A program made the translations under genes and the position numbers. Positions 35,011 through 47,792 of a stretch of DNA of 64,000 nucleotides are shown here, in pieces. The stretch covers positions 937,501 to 1,001,500 of the forward strand of contig NC_091676.1 of the NCBI RefSeq assembly GCF_042453785.1. Reading direction: 5' to 3'. Numbering within the stretch: the stretch's first letter is position 1; each line of letters opens with the position of its first letter. This stretch comes from Malus domestica (lineage: Eukaryota > Streptophyta > Magnoliopsida > Rosales > Rosaceae). Under the pieces are notes generated by a model that was not told where the DNA came from, did no database searches, and worked only from the letters and a program-made list of their open reading frames with translations.

Positions 35011-36769
35011 TGATAAGCTCATATTTATATATATTTTACATTAAATTCACTTGTCTTTTCTTAGTTAGTTCCTTATATTTTTGAGCTATTTACTTTTTTT
35101 TTTGTGTTTTGTGGGATTTGTCAAGCAAATAAAAGAAAAATAGCACAAGTAGGATTTTTAGTAATAAATTCGTCAAAACTGCCTGTGCAGATCAGCTGAC
35201 TTTGGAAGCAAGTTGCGAATAGCTCAGAATGAATTAGAGAATGATCCTTATGTGCTTGGAAAGCTACAGATGTCTATTGTCTGGAGCATTTTGCGGATTG
35301 TTAATATTATTTTTCTAGAAGAAGTTATGGCCTTTTTAACACTGAAAGGTTTCCAAGAAGCTGAGTAGTTTGTAACTGCATTGAAGGCAATAAATCCAAT
35401 AAAACTAGCAGCCAAAACTGATGCAGCCAAGAACAAGTCAGCTGACACCTATTCAAATATCAGAGGAAATGGAATTAAAAATGAGAATTAAGAGGGAGTA
35501 ATTGACATAAAGGCTACCTAAAGTGTTACAATTGTTTTACCACATTTCCTCTCACTTATTGTCATCACTAAATGGCTGTTAGTGGGGTGAGTTATGGAGC
35601 AGAAATGGGGCAGCAAGCATGGGCATAAAGGTTGTAGGTTGCAGCAGCAAAAGGAGTTTTTTTAGAGAAAAAAAAAGATAGAAAAAAAAAGAAGGAAAGG
35701 AAGGAGAAAGAGGACAAGGCAGCTACGTTGGGGAAGGAAGGAAAGAAAAGAGGAAATCTTGGCATTCTCTTCTTTCGGTTTTATCTTCTCAAACTCATGT
35801 CTTTCTTTTGGTTTAATTTGATAACTATGTTTAACTAAATTTTTAGAAGTTAGGGGCTGTTTTGAAGCCCCGAATATGATTGCAAGTTTGTTATGACATT
35901 TCGTTTGAATTACTTTTATGAATGGATGAAAATTGGTTCACTACTTGTCTCATTGATGAATTATTTATTTGTTTTCTATGGATGCATACTTAGTAAGCAT
36001 ATCTAGAATTCTAATGGTATGAATCTGTGTGTGCCTGCCCTTGTCGAATGAGGACCTACATATGTTCTAGAGTAGTACTTTTTAATTGAGATTAACATGT
36101 GAACCAATTTCTAGGATAAGTAAGACGACGCTAGTACTTACGATGCCTTGTGATGACTCAAACTCTTTTCGTTCTTAATGATTTCTTCTTGTTAAATCTA
36201 TGAACACATCATTCTAGATTGCATGCTAGGAACTAAGTTAAGTTGAAAACGCCATTCTCTTAACATACTACGTAAGAAAGAGTAATAGGTTGAGTTCTAA
36301 CATTGAGCCAACTTGAGCATCTTCATCCGGAAATAAAAGAAATTTGAATGAAACATAACATGTTTGCATGATTATTTGGTGGTGGATAGCAATACCCCTA
36401 ACTCGTTTTTCTTAATTTGTGAACTACTTAATATCTGTTTCTGTCCTGTTTTTGTTCGATTTAATTTAAATAGCAAATCAACTCCAAAAATCCCAAACAT
36501 TTGTGTGAGTGTAGCTCTTTGTGTCTAGTATCTGAATATAAAATTTCGTAGAATTTAGATAAGTGTAAGTCGGTCTAATAATTATTTTTCGGTGGCTGGT
36601 CAGTAGGGACAACATCAAGTTTTTTTGACATTTTAAGTAGTTAGATAAAACAATCTTCTGCGGGAAAGACCCTTATTTTCATATGCTACAATTGACAAAT
36701 CTTATTGTTAATAAGGAAAATCAATAGGACATTTGTGTGCTACTTTATGGTGTGCTTTTAATCCTATCA
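35011..36769. mobile_element. Solo LTR B, 1.76 kb
   Basis: Begins TGATAAGCTCATATTTATAT and ends TTTTAATCCTATCA, with inverted TGATA/TATCA termini. Perfect 5-bp flanks CTAGG lie at 35006-35010 and 36770-36774. No internal domain seen. Probably Ty3/gypsy, family not named. Confidence 0.8.
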
Positions 36770-36803
36770 CTAGGCAGATTTAAGTCAATTTATCATATAT
36801 TGT

Positions 36804-38271
36804 TGTTTGGACCCAAAATTACGTTATCGGCCCGAGTAATCGAGGCCGTTGAATGAACAAAATTTTAGACCGTTAAATGAAAAAGTGGTTGAAATGATTT
36901 TCAATTATTATTGAGAAATAATGTTGTGATTTTAATCATGATATTATATCATAGTAATATGTTAAATTATTTAAACCTAATATTTGTTTGGCTTTTGGTG
37001 GTGATGTGATAAGCCTAGAATTTGTTGGTGATGGAGTTATGATGACGTAAGAAGCTTAGATAGGCTAGACTTTTGATTATGAGTTTGAAAAGTCAAGATG
37101 GGCTTTTATCTTGTTTGGAAAGCTAGTCATTTGGATGAGGTTTCAGACTTTAGATGAACATGGAAATAGTGATGTGATGCAGCAGGAGGTTTACCATGCA
37201 TGAAGAGATAAAATATTATGATGGTGGGACCGAATATCCTTGGCAGGATGCCAAGAATTTTAGTCAGATGGCAACACCTGCAAGACTTAGAGATAAAATC
37301 GCAGTATATCAGGTTGCTACAAATGAACACGTGGCTTCATTTTGCATGAGATGGTACGACTAAAGCATGGGCTTTGGCTTGCGTAATGTAAATTGCTTTA
37401 TGAATTTGAAAAGCGATTAGATTCTGCAACAAGTGTCAGCCACCAAAGCCAGTATAGCAGTACTATAAATACAAGGCGGCGTACACCATTCGAAGCCCTC
37501 TAATTTAACACACAAATTGCCCTGCGCAAACTCTCTCAACAGCTTTGAGATTTTTTATTTTCTTTTTCCGCCAACACATCTTCAGTTTGGATAAACAGCA
37601 CTGTGAAGGCAACCGATGATACCTTTAGTTTGGATAAACAGCATCATCGCCGTAGAACCAGCTGACCACGGAACACCTTCAATTTGGATAAACAGCACTG
37701 TGTCGAGGCCGACTGGTTATCTATCAAAGTCTCGATCGAGAAAGACTTTTGGGTCTTTATTGGCAGAGGTCATTTCATTAGCCTTTTCGGCGAGGTGAGG
37801 TATTACAGTCTACTAAGGCTCGACACATTGAACGCCAAGTTGTTTTATGATTGGATACTCGCAAGTAAGCTTTAGACTTCGGCATTCTGACGGCTGAACC
37901 ACATTTACCATCAAGACATATATCTGTTTTGAGTATCTATGCCCTTATACTCTGGTGTCGATTCGGCGTGCTTATACCCTTACAAATATAATCACTGTGA
38001 CCGAATCTGGCGCCGACGATTTGTGAACTTCGAAAAATTAGCAGCCTTATCTTCAAGCTTAGAACCTAAAAGCCGGGACGTGTTCTTTTCTCAGCCGCAG
38101 TCGCAAGATCGAGAAGTCGGCCGCGCACTCAACTCAACATCAACACATTTTTACTCCCCAGCCGAGCTTGGCCGACGAGTTGGCACACCCCGCATCAACC
38201 GAATGACGTAGTTAGCTCATTAGTTACTCAGCTTGCGATCCATGTAGGCCTGATAGTTTTTAGGGTCAACA
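36804..38271. mobile_element. Solo LTR C, 1.47 kb
   Basis: Begins TGTTTGGACCC and ends GGGTCAACA. Perfect 5-bp flanks ATTGT lie at 36799-36803 and 38272-38276. A TATA-like CTATAAATACAAGGCGG near 37464 suggests the promoter. Downstream of it TTTGGATAAACAGCA recurs three times (about 37586, 37630 and 37683). Solo remnant; superfamily uncertain. Confidence 0.75.
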
Positions 38272-38639
38272 ATTGTATAAATAAGTGTTTACTTATACTA
38301 AAAAAACACATAATATTGTATTGGAATGCATATTAAAAATACAGGAAACAAGCATATAATGAGTGTTCATCCAAGTATTTAACAAGTCTATTATATTTTA
38401 TTGACCAAAGAAAATGCCAAATAAAAGTTATCGATTTTCTATTTAAGTGAGAATCGCAATCTAGGCAAACGCCTAGACGGGTTTAGGTAGACTAGGCGGG
38501 CACCGAGGCGGGCTAGACAAACACCTAAGTGGGTCTACGCGCACTTTCTTAATTTTCAAACACCTAAAGACTTATTGGGGTGATGGCTAGCCGCCTAAAC
38601 GGCGTTAGGCGGAGATTTTTAGAATGGTGGGATGGTCTT

Positions 38640-39215
38640 GGTGTAGCCTTTTGGTCTTTGGCCCTTTCAGGTACCAAATAAAAACCATTATTATATCATT
38701 CTTTTAATTTGTTTTCATTTTCGTACAAACCATTTTGCCATTTTCTTCCTACTATCACTACCATGCTTTATGTTTTGTAAAAAACGAATGGATAATGGTG
38801 GTGATTACGGAACCATGATCCATGACAATTAAATACTATAATTCGATATCTAGTAATTACAACTTGCAAGTACTGTGTCTACCGCAGTTTTGGTTGAATT
38901 GATTGTGGTAAGTCCATGTATAGCTTTTCTTTTCTAATTTATCTCCTTCAAATGAACTGCAATTATTGTATTCCAAATTGATTCTCACGTGAGGAGTGGA
39001 TATGTAGGCCACAGGCACAAGCAACCCTCCGTCATAGTATTTTCTTTGAACAAGTTGTAGTTTTTCTTATCGATGAAACAAGTTGTGGTTATTAAATCAT
39101 ATCTTTGGTATCTGCTATATATTCAAATTTATAAAAAATGAAGATCAGATGGATGATGGATGATGGATCTTCCACTTAGCCATGGTAATAGAATGTGATG
39201 TTCCCACTACTCCTC
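38640..39215. other. Intergenic
   Basis: No gene or recognisable element seen. Confidence 0.5.
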
Positions 39216-39216
39216 A

Positions 39217-39219
<3 letters not shown>

Positions 39220-39280
<61 letters not shown>
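39220..39280. repeat. (TA)n microsatellite
   Basis: About 30 uninterrupted TA units. A further (TA)n stretch at about 39493-39510 lies on the other side of the MITE, which seems to have landed inside the tract. Confidence 0.95.
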
Positions 39281-39284
<4 letters not shown>

Positions 39285-39286
39285 GA

Positions 39287-39486
39287 GCTTAAGGGGAGGG
39301 ATCCCCATTTTTTCAAAAAAAATGGGGACACGCTCCCCACCGTTAGATTGACTTTAATGAAATTGTGTGGTTGAGATTAAAACACAGGCCACAGAATCTC
39401 AACCACATGATTTCATTAAAGTCAAATCCAACGGTAGGGAGCGTATCCCCATTTTTTTGAAAAAATGGGGATCCCTCCCCTTAAGC
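39287..39486. mobile_element. Near-perfect palindromic MITE in a TA repeat
   Basis: Two arms of about 90 bp are almost exact complements (GCTTAAGGGGAGGGATCCCC at the left end, its complement at the right). Each arm contains a smaller palindrome, CCCCATTTTTTCAAAAAAAATGGGG type. The high arm identity points to a young copy. TA-repeat flanks hide the target duplication. Confidence 0.85.
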
Positions 39487-39589
39487 AATTCCTATATATA
39501 TATATATATATCAAGTTATGTGATGTATTATTTTTCGAGAGTGGACAATAAAACTAATGTGTCTCAATTTTAGAGTATAGTTATATGGT

Positions 39590-39886
39590 TTGTGTTCCAA
39601 ATACAATGAAAAATTTGTTCAATTCTTAAGATTCACTAATCAATCAAAAAAATTATCAGAGGTTGTTCTTGTGGGTCTAAAATTTGCCAAAGCCAAATGT
39701 TTCAACCATATCATCATCGAGAGCGATTCTTCCAACGCCATCAATTGCTTTCGGCCAAACCTTCGTAACCAATGGTGTCTATATCAAAATGTCGATGAAA
39801 TTCGTAGGGCAGTGGCTTGCTTTGATTCTGTTCATTGGGGTTGGGTTCCAAAAATTGCCAACCAAGCAACTGATATGGTTGTATAA
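39590..39886 (+). pseudogene. RNase H-like (RVT_3 type) fragment
   Basis: The frame contains SEVVLVGLKFAKAKCFNHII, IESDSSNAINCF, DEIRRAVACFDSVHWGWVPK and IANQATDMVV. This spacing fits the plant RNase H-like domain found in LINE-derived and orphan genes: a helix, ESD, then a C-terminal VPR.AN..AD-type motif. The N-terminal catalytic part is absent and no start or partner domains are evident, so this is a broken fragment. Confidence 0.5.
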
Positions 39887-40757
39887 ATTATCAGATAGAC
39901 GGGGCAAAGGTCCACTACCAATAACATCAATATTGTCTCAAACTTGTTAACTACCACTTGCACAATCCGTCAGATGTGGAGTTTTATCACAAAAGGTCTC
40001 GATATTAGTTGGAATGAGGTAGGGATATTTAAACTCTTCTTTTTTTAGAGCTACGGTCGATGTGGAATATTTAACACGCCCCCTTACGTGGGACCCAATT
40101 AGTGGGTCACGTGTGGGAAATCCACACATCGGCAATCACGTGGCCACAAAGAGACACACCCTACACGTGGGGCCAAAGGACCCACCAATCATCACGCGGG
40201 GCGAAGATGACCCACCAATCACGTGGCAGTACATGCCCACTCTCTGACTATGATATTATGTAAAAATTATCAGAGCGATGGGCCGAAAACCCACTTCCAA
40301 CATCGTCGGTATTGTTCCGAACTTGTTAACTACTACATGCACTACAATCTGTCAGGTGTGGATATTATCATAAAAGGCTTTGGTGTTAGTTGGAGTGGAG
40401 TTAGGAATCATGGAGCGGGTATGTACTACCACATGATGGGTGGGTCCCCTTGGCCTCGTGCGATGCTAGTGGGTGATTTGGCCATGCGTGTAAGGTAAGT
40501 CTCCTTGGCTCCGCATGGTTGTCGATGTGTGAATCTCTCACATGTTACCCACTAATTGGGTTTCACGAGAAAAAGCGTGTTGAAATATCCCACATTGACC
40601 ATTTCTCTAAGAAAAGAAAAGTTTAAATATCCTAACTCCATGCCAACTAATACCGAGGTCTTTTGTGATAAAACCTCACACCTGACGAATTGTGTATGTG
40701 GTAATTAAAAAGTTAAAGACAATATCGGTGTTGTTGAAAGTGGATTTTTAGTTGTTA
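39885..40757. mobile_element. Rearranged LTR-like fossil with direct and inverted copies
   Basis: A block with TTATCACAAAAGGTCTCGAT and ATTAGTTGGAATGAGGTAGG begins near 39885. It recurs in direct orientation near 40266-40400 and in inverted orientation at about 40510-40757 (arms of some 200 bp). Between the direct copies lie ACGTGGGACCCAATTAGTGG-type sequence and a CTCTGACTATGAT stretch resembling the complement of a tRNA-Met primer site. It looks like a broken TRIM-like element. The family is uncertain. Confidence 0.5.
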
Positions 40758-41081
40758 AAAACCCCACTCATTCAAGGGTCAGCAATCTCTCATGGGAAAC
40801 TTTGCCCTCTTACTCACCTCACTGGTTATGGTGCTATCTCGGGATGAGCTTCCATATCCCCCGCCATCTTTTAGTTGAGATTTCCTGGTGGTTTTTAGAG
40901 ACAATATCGGTGTTGTTGAAAGTGCATTTTTAGTTGTTAAAAACCCCACTCATTCAAGGGTCAGCAATCTCTTATGGGAAACTTTGCCCCCTTCCTCATC
41001 TCACTGGTTATGGTGCTATCTCGGGATGGTCTTCCATGTCCCCCGCCATCTTTTAGTTGAGATTTGATGGTGGTTTCACTA
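40718..41081. repeat. 182-bp tandem duplication
   Basis: GACAATATCGGTGTTGTTGA starts both units (40718 and 40900), and each ends CCCGCCATCTTTTAGTTGAG. The copies differ at roughly one site in fifteen. The first unit begins inside the inverted LTR-like arm. Confidence 0.85.
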
Positions 41082-41228
41082 TCTGCCTCTTCCTCTTTTG
41101 TTTCACCTGAGTGGTGTTTGGTAAATAGTTCGTATCGACTGCATCCTTTTTTCTTTTTTTCTGGGTTTAGCTTTTGGGCTATCTTGGCCTATATTTGTAT
41201 TTGCTACCCGTCTTTGGGTTTCTTAATT

Positions 41229-41449
41229 GGACAAGGATTGTCTGCTCTTCTTGTTCCCATGCCCTCCCATGCCCTCCTGTTTTGTGTGGTCACGGTTAAG
41301 CCACGTCAAAATTTTATATTGTTTTTTTTATAGAGATAATAAGACAAAAATGAATAGTAATATAAAATGTTGATGTGGCTTAACCGTGATCACACAAACA
41401 GGAGGGTATGGGAGGACACGAAAACAAGGAGGGCAGACAATCCGTATCC
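41229..41449. mobile_element. Mutator-like MITE with 9-bp target duplication
   Basis: Ends GGACAAGGATTGTCTGC and, complemented, GGATACGGATTGTCTGC; arms of about 85 bp include GGTCACGGTTAAGCCAC. Flanked by TTCTTAATT on both sides (41220-41228, 41450-41458). Its core TATAGAGATAATAAGACAAA is shared with the MITEs at 23302 and 57137. Confidence 0.85.
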
Positions 41450-41774
41450 TTCTTAATTAAGTTTTCATTCGACAAAAAAAATAACAATCATTACTAAGTT
41501 CGATTAAAATATTTGCCACGAGATATGGGTGCATGGTGGTTAGCACACAACACCCAGGTCCCTGGTTGGGAGCATCATATATTACGCAATTAAATTTGTA
41601 TCATTCATTATCATTGGACCAAAACAAAAACCTTCAATTTTTGTAATATTCGATCCAAATAGAAAGGATGCTTCTTAACCAACTTTCACTGTACATTCAT
41701 CAGCCGGGTTATGTAAGCAAAACTTTATATTTATAAATATTACAAGCTTCTTAATTAGAGTAACATTTTTATGG

Positions 41775-44256
41775 TCAAAGTTTCAAGCTTGTTGATCTAC
41801 CTTTACGGAGAAAATTATCGGTGGAGGATATTTGAAACTGGCTTGATATTCTCTCAAACCTGTCAGATAAAAAAAAGCTATGGTATCCTCTCAATGTTCT
41901 TGAAAGCCTAACTTCGGCAGTGAATATTGCATTCACAGGTCTGTGATCAGACAGTTTTGATTCACCTCTATTGTATACATATTGCTTCAATCCTTCTCTG
42001 CGCCAAATTATCCGATCACACCTAAAAACCCAGAAATAAAAAACAATTAGTATAATATCACGTGTCGGTATGTATGTTGCAAATTACATGTAATAATTAC
42101 GTGAAAGTTACCATGCAGGAGCACGCTTCTTTTCACCTTTCTTTCCCGGACAACACCCATAGTATACATCAGAATTTGGACAATATTTGTAAGTGGGAGC
42201 AAATTCAACAGCTCCTTCGTTCCAACCTTCGAGTACTTGTCCCTCTTTGAGCTCCATCATCAGCTAATCCCAATGAAAATTGATGTCAAATTTTGAGTGA
42301 AAGAAATTAAATTCATGTTTAAATAAATATAATGGGTACTAACGATTAAGTGGTCTACCTGATCATGTTTTAGTAAGGTATTCCATTCTCTTGTATCCAC
42401 CAACGAACGCGTTGTTGCTTCTGGAAGGGAAATTCTATAATTCAAATCTCCGAGGAAAATTACTCGACTGCAATATTTTTGAACCAAGCAATTAGTGGCC
42501 GCTATCTGTTGAGGTTTTTAATTTAGAGTAGTACTTCAAAACATATTATATATTTATGTAATTAATTAGCTTGGTGTCTAGGGTTTATATGATATTAACT
42601 TTTGATCATTATATATATATATGTAACATATATATGAAGTTAACTTTTAAGGAACCCATAGTTTGAATGACATGATACAATAGACCATTAACTGTTTACT
42701 GGTGTAGAGAAGTCAAGCTTTCCATGTGGTTATATAACATAATGAGTGCAACATGGCCATATCAAATTTGATTAACAACTACTTAATTATAATTAATATT
42801 ATATAGAACAAGACAAGTAGTTATAAAGATCAACAACACTACAGGATAGGCGGCTCCATTAATTAGTTATTTGTCACGACAAATTCGACGAGGAAAAAAT
42901 AAACAATAATGGTGCTTAAGCCTTAAATATGTATATTGTAGTTGTACAATTGTCTTATTTCATGTTACATAGTGAAAAATAGATTGATTAATGAGATATG
43001 TTATGTATAAAAAAACTAATTAATGCAATGGTTTGGACGGTTTCAAAGTTTAGTTAACATACTCATAATCTAGGATCTTTCGGGGCAAATCAAGCAAAGG
43101 GCCTCTAGGAAAACTTGTTCTTGACAATATATCGGATATGTTAGAATTTCTCAGTTTCTCATCTCCTTCTCTACTCCCTGAAGCTAGATGAGTGCACACA
43201 AAGCAAAAGCTTGTTTCATGTAACCGAAACCTAACAGAAACCGAACCCTGCATGCACATCATCATTTTGAAAGAGGAAAATTAATTAAGATTAAAAAAAT
43301 GTAATGTTTCTTTTGATATTATTATAGTTTTTAGATCATATATAATCTTGGACTCTAAAATATCGATCATAAGGCTACAATATTACAAAGTAAGGATATT
43401 CTGCCACTAAAATCTTTAAATTCAATCCCTAAGTATTGTAACATAAGTACGTAATAATAAGTACCACGTACCTTATTTCCTAGGCATCCCATGATCCCAC
43501 ATCCAACACAGGAGACACTTGGATTCCGAATAAATGGACGCAGATTGCTTCGAATCCAAATTGATACTAGTATCCCCACCATTTGCTTGCTTACAATACA
43601 GTAGAAGTGTGGATCTTTAATATTGTTGTGTCTATTCTTGTTTAAAGCTTCTCTGATTAAGGAATTCCATTTCATGCAGATCTTACTATTCTCCGATCCT
43701 AGAACATTGGAGGCTTTCAGAGGAACGATTTCTTGAAACCTGAACATCATGGAAATTTACTTGGACCATGAGTAATTAAAACAACTTTGAGTTATAGTTT
43801 TTCTAAATTATTATGAAATTATGTAAGTACCCAAAAACATAGATGTCACAGGACGTGTCAATCAAATCCTCCATATTCATATCTTCTTGAGGTTCCACCC
43901 CACCAACATTCCATGTACTAACAAAAACCCTAGATGAAGAGAAAACAAAACCATACGTATGAGATGTATAAAAATACATTTTATTAAAAAGACACGTACC
44001 AATTGAAGTACTAATCATGGTGGACAAGGGAAAACAATTTCGAGATCGAGTTGGTAAATACATACTTGTACTTGTGTGTGCTAGTGTCCTTCTGCTGATT
44101 GAAGACGGTGGACGTAGGGTTTGAAGACGGTTGATCATCGCTTGGTGTTTCCAGCACTAATCCTTCCGAGACATCGTTGCTTGGAAAATCTGCTACAAAG
44201 TTGTTGCTTCCCAATTGCTTTCTCAGAATCTTGTTTGCCACTAATCTAGGCCACAT
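41775..44256 (-). CDS. 5PTASE9: Type I inositol polyphosphate 5-phosphatase, 5PTase9-like, 416 residues
   Basis: Seven exons in frame: 44256-44066, 43929-43831, 43739-43472, 43247-43063, 42467-42359, 42263-42112, 42021-41775. The product starts MWPRLVANKILRKQLGSNNF. Catalytic-fold motifs are STWNVGG (68-74), FLGDLNYR (252-259), PAWCDR (333-338) and SDHRPV (359-364), the two-motif signature of the 5-phosphatase family. Between them lie VSCVGCGIMGCLGNKGSVSV and FCFVCTHLASGSREGDEK. It should remove the 5-phosphate from inositol phosphates or PI(4,5)P2. Length and N-terminus match Arabidopsis 5PTase9 (At2g01900), reported to act in osmotic stress. The ATG at 44256 is chosen because MWPRLVANK is the family start. 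No defect seen. Confidence 0.93.
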
Positions 44257-44259
44257 CAC

Positions 44260-44683
44260 CTAATTAAGGGAAACATAACATATATTAATATTGGTGTAAG
44301 CATGTTTATCCATGCATATGTGTATATACTCTGTATGTATAGATGTATATATGGATGAGGTAAAATATCAACGGGATGCCTAAGAGAAGAAGGTGCTCAC
44401 TCCTCCTTGCTTTCTAACCATGGACAGAGGGAAAGAGGGGAAGAGTTTAAGTATTTTATGCTAGAGAGGGAAGGAGAAAAGGTTGGATAGATCATGCCAA
44501 AACAGATAAAAAGAAATGGCAGAGAGATAATCATGCATGCTGTGAGACCACTGCAAGTTGGGGTTGTTTGGAGGATCAGTTGCTACTAACTAAAGCGACG
44601 TGGATGGTTTCGAGGATAGAGAATGCAGCAATCGTTAAAAAGAAGTGGCTGCATTGCTTGTCTACCAATAAATATATTCTTTG

Positions 44684-44714
<31 letters not shown>

Positions 44715-46876
44715 GAGAGAGTACAGGGAAAACATGGGTCTCTGCACGCATGAATTTTATCTATTTTCTTAAGGCAAAACATGAAGGATATGTTTTTACA
44801 GAGTTGTTTAAGCAAGGGTGCATGCAAGTGGGCGTGGTCCATATCACCATTATGGAAGACAGACGATCAGCAACAGTAAAGAAACCCTGTTTTTTTTAAC
44901 GTGTCAACCTCTTACTGGTTATCAAAATGTCCTCATCTGGACATATACTTCTTATTTAAGCTGGATCAAAACTTCTATATATGTTGCTGCTGATTCATAG
45001 CTAGCTGGTATTTGACATCCTCTAAACTAAAGCTCACGTAATATATAACATGGAATTTATAAAGTTCGATTACTTTTTACTAATAACGAATTCTCCATTT
45101 CAACTTTGCCCCGGTTTTTAGAATAATATTCTTTATCTCGTTCAATTATAAATCTCTCTGGCATACATATGTCAACATACTAATGTATTTGGTGAAGTAG
45201 CTAACTGACCCAGTCGAATGCAATGATCTCCGAGTTTGGTTTGTGTTGGAAAATAAGAATGCGTTTTTGTTTTCTAAGTGAGCGAGCAATTTAATTTGTT
45301 TTTATGCTCTTTTTTTTTGTCAAATAATTTGTTTTTGTGTTAGGGTATTTTATATATTAAGGTTTTCTAGAGATATAATTAAGGAGTATGCCTCCTTTTC
45401 TATTTTCTACTAAGGTTAGATTGCTTTCCTATTAGTTTCGGGTTTTCTAGAGATATAAGGAGTATGTCTCCTTCCCTCTTAGTTTCAGAATTAGGTCTTT
45501 ATAAATACACCTTTAACTTAGTATAAAAATTAATACGCTATAAGATATAGCATTTTAGTTATGTAGTCGTTTTGACAATATTTGTGGTCTTATTCTTTAT
45601 TGTAGTCAATAAATTTAGAATCAGAGTTTGTAATTCTTTTCTAGCCCTTCGTTTTGTTAACAGTTTGGCCTAGCTAGTAGTTTTGGCGAGCAAGGCAGCT
45701 TTTCTTGTGGCTGCGGGTAAAAACCTAATTGGATTCAATTATAATTTGTGAAGATATGTTATTTAATTTGCAAGAAGTCATATACATACTTTTCATTTGC
45801 AACTAGAAAAACATGGCTTCTAATCCCCCTCCAAAAAAAAAATCAATCAAATTAATGTTTCATATGAAAATGAATATATATCTGTTTCACATATAGACAC
45901 TGAGAAGACACATCCAAAAAAAGTACTGTTGACTCTCTCATTGATAACACTAATATGTTTCCAAAAAGCTGATTTAAAGGTATATGATCTGACATATTCG
46001 GCTAGCTGGAATATCATAACAGGGATGGCTCAGAGCATGCAATATGCAAGTCGTTGGTAGACTAGTAAGTTCAGTTTTTCCAGTGCCGCCGGCAGAAAAT
46101 CACAAGTTGGTGTATGAACAAATTAAATGGCTTTAAAATTAATGGTACGTGATAATCGACTAGTATCTTAACCTAACATTGAAAGGCGCCTTCCAATTTT
46201 TAAGTATTTATTTTCGTAGTGTATAGTATACTTTCCAACGATCACACTGCAACTTGTTTACAAAGATTCCAATCTTAATTCATCCGGAAAAATCAGCCAT
46301 TTTAACACCTCCAATCAAATAGAAAATTTGTATATTTTAACACCACTAATTATATATACTCGTTAAAGTTAAACTATCGTTCTCAAATAATATTAATTAG
46401 TTTATAATTTACACACCATACGAATTGGAGGGATTTGATAGGCACTAATGACAGCCACAGAAAGCAAACCACCAATCCAATTTCTTATTTGGATGGCGAG
46501 CTAAATGTTTCCAATAAAATTGTCATCTTTTTATCATATTAAAAAGGACACAATATTTTAATCTGTGTTATTTCTGAATGTTTTTGGCTGTGTTCTTGTA
46601 GCTCCGCGACTTTGTATTTAGTTAATATGATCTCCTAATGATAGATATTAATTATTAGCATATGCGCTCATAATTGTTATATATAATATATTATTTGATG
46701 GTGAGATATTTGGCAATTGGGGCACAACAAGCTAGTCACGATCGGCCCGATTCAAGTTAATTTTATGTGATGCATGCTTAGCTAAGTAACTTCATCTGAT
46801 CAGCTTGAAATTAGTAAATTACATGCATCTCACAGGTACAATAACACGTCTTAGGGTTTTCAATCCAAAATTTCTC
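44260..46876. other. 5PTase9 upstream region and AT-rich intergenic DNA
   Basis: A (GA)n tract lies at 44683-44721. GGTTTTCTAGAGATATAA plus a GGAGTATG(C/T)CTCCTT palindrome occurs twice (about 45361 and 45438), followed by a TATA-like TCTTTATAAATACACC near 45497. That suggests a fragment of an LTR promoter with unclear ends. No ORF supported. Confidence 0.5.
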
Positions 46877-47037
46877 GCCATCATTTAGTGTGGTGTATGC
46901 TCACCACCTTATTTATCACCGTTAGATAAGTAGAATTTTGAGATTTGTGTCTATCCACTAACGAATATCGAATTTCAAACTCATCTAACGATAATAAATA
47001 GGGTGGTGAGCATACACCACACTAAATGATGATGAGC
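46877..47037. mobile_element. MITE with about 50-bp inverted arms
   Basis: CATCATTTAGTGTGGTGTAT and GCTCACCACCTTATTTATC at the left are matched by their complements at the right (about 46985-47030). No ORF. Target duplication not resolved. Confidence 0.75.
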
Positions 47038-47792
47038 AAAAAGGGTATTGTTTTCTTGCTTATTTGGGTGAAGTTAGTTTTCTACATATATGATACTTTA
47101 TAACTCTATAGAATAACAAGCTAGTCACATTGTAATCTTACGATTTATAACCGTGTCCGTATTCTTGTTTTGTTTAGTAATATTTCATATTCCATTGTTT
47201 TTTCAACTTGGTATCCTAATAGGTTTGATTCTTAGGGTTTAATCTGCTTTAATTGGTATCAGTTTGTTGGTCGGTGCTTAAGTTCGCGAAAATTCTTCGT
47301 TTTCGTTTCTTGTCAATTAGATTTGTGTTGGTTAGACCTAGATTTTGTTTTTGTTGGAAAAAAAAGAGATTGGATAATCGTGAGAATCTGATGAACCCCG
47401 CATCTGTTCCGCATCGGACTCGGCTCACCATCTGGACCGTTGAGCCACCATCAAACATTTGCACGAACCCGCTTCTCCAATTCATTCATCCTCGCCGCCA
47501 CAACGCACCCACAATCTGCTGCACCCGCGAGACTCCGTGATCTGTGTACCCGCATCCATCTGCATCTGCACCCACACAGACCTGCATGGCCTGCTTCTGC
47601 TCCAGATTGTTTTGACTTTTTTTTTTTTTCGAATTTGCATATTGGTTTGTTGCACAACGCCGACTCCAGGAGGCAGGAAAAGGAAAGGAGAAAAAAATGA
47701 AAGAAGGGAAAGGAACAAGACAAAAAACAAAAAACAAAAAAAAGAAGGTTTTTTTAGGCCACATCGCAAGGAAAAGAAATTAGTTAGTGTTT

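Larger units (their letters stand above)
32418..38626. mobile_element. Non-autonomous DNA element (CTAGGCG-rich) split by three solo LTRs
   Basis: The ends carry short inverted AAGGTTCTAAAA / TTTTTAGAATGG motifs, and the subterminal parts are rich in CGCCTAAGCGGG, GCCTAGACGGG and TAGGCGG motifs. Only the pieces 32418-32454, 34967-35010, 36770-36803 and 38272-38626 belong to it; the rest is later insertion. The type is familiar from other plant genomes as a short element of several hundred bases, but the superfamily is uncertain. Confidence 0.6.

Noticed and set aside
44681-44899. ORF starting with an (RE)n run
   Set aside because: Product of the GA microsatellite; no motif beyond it.
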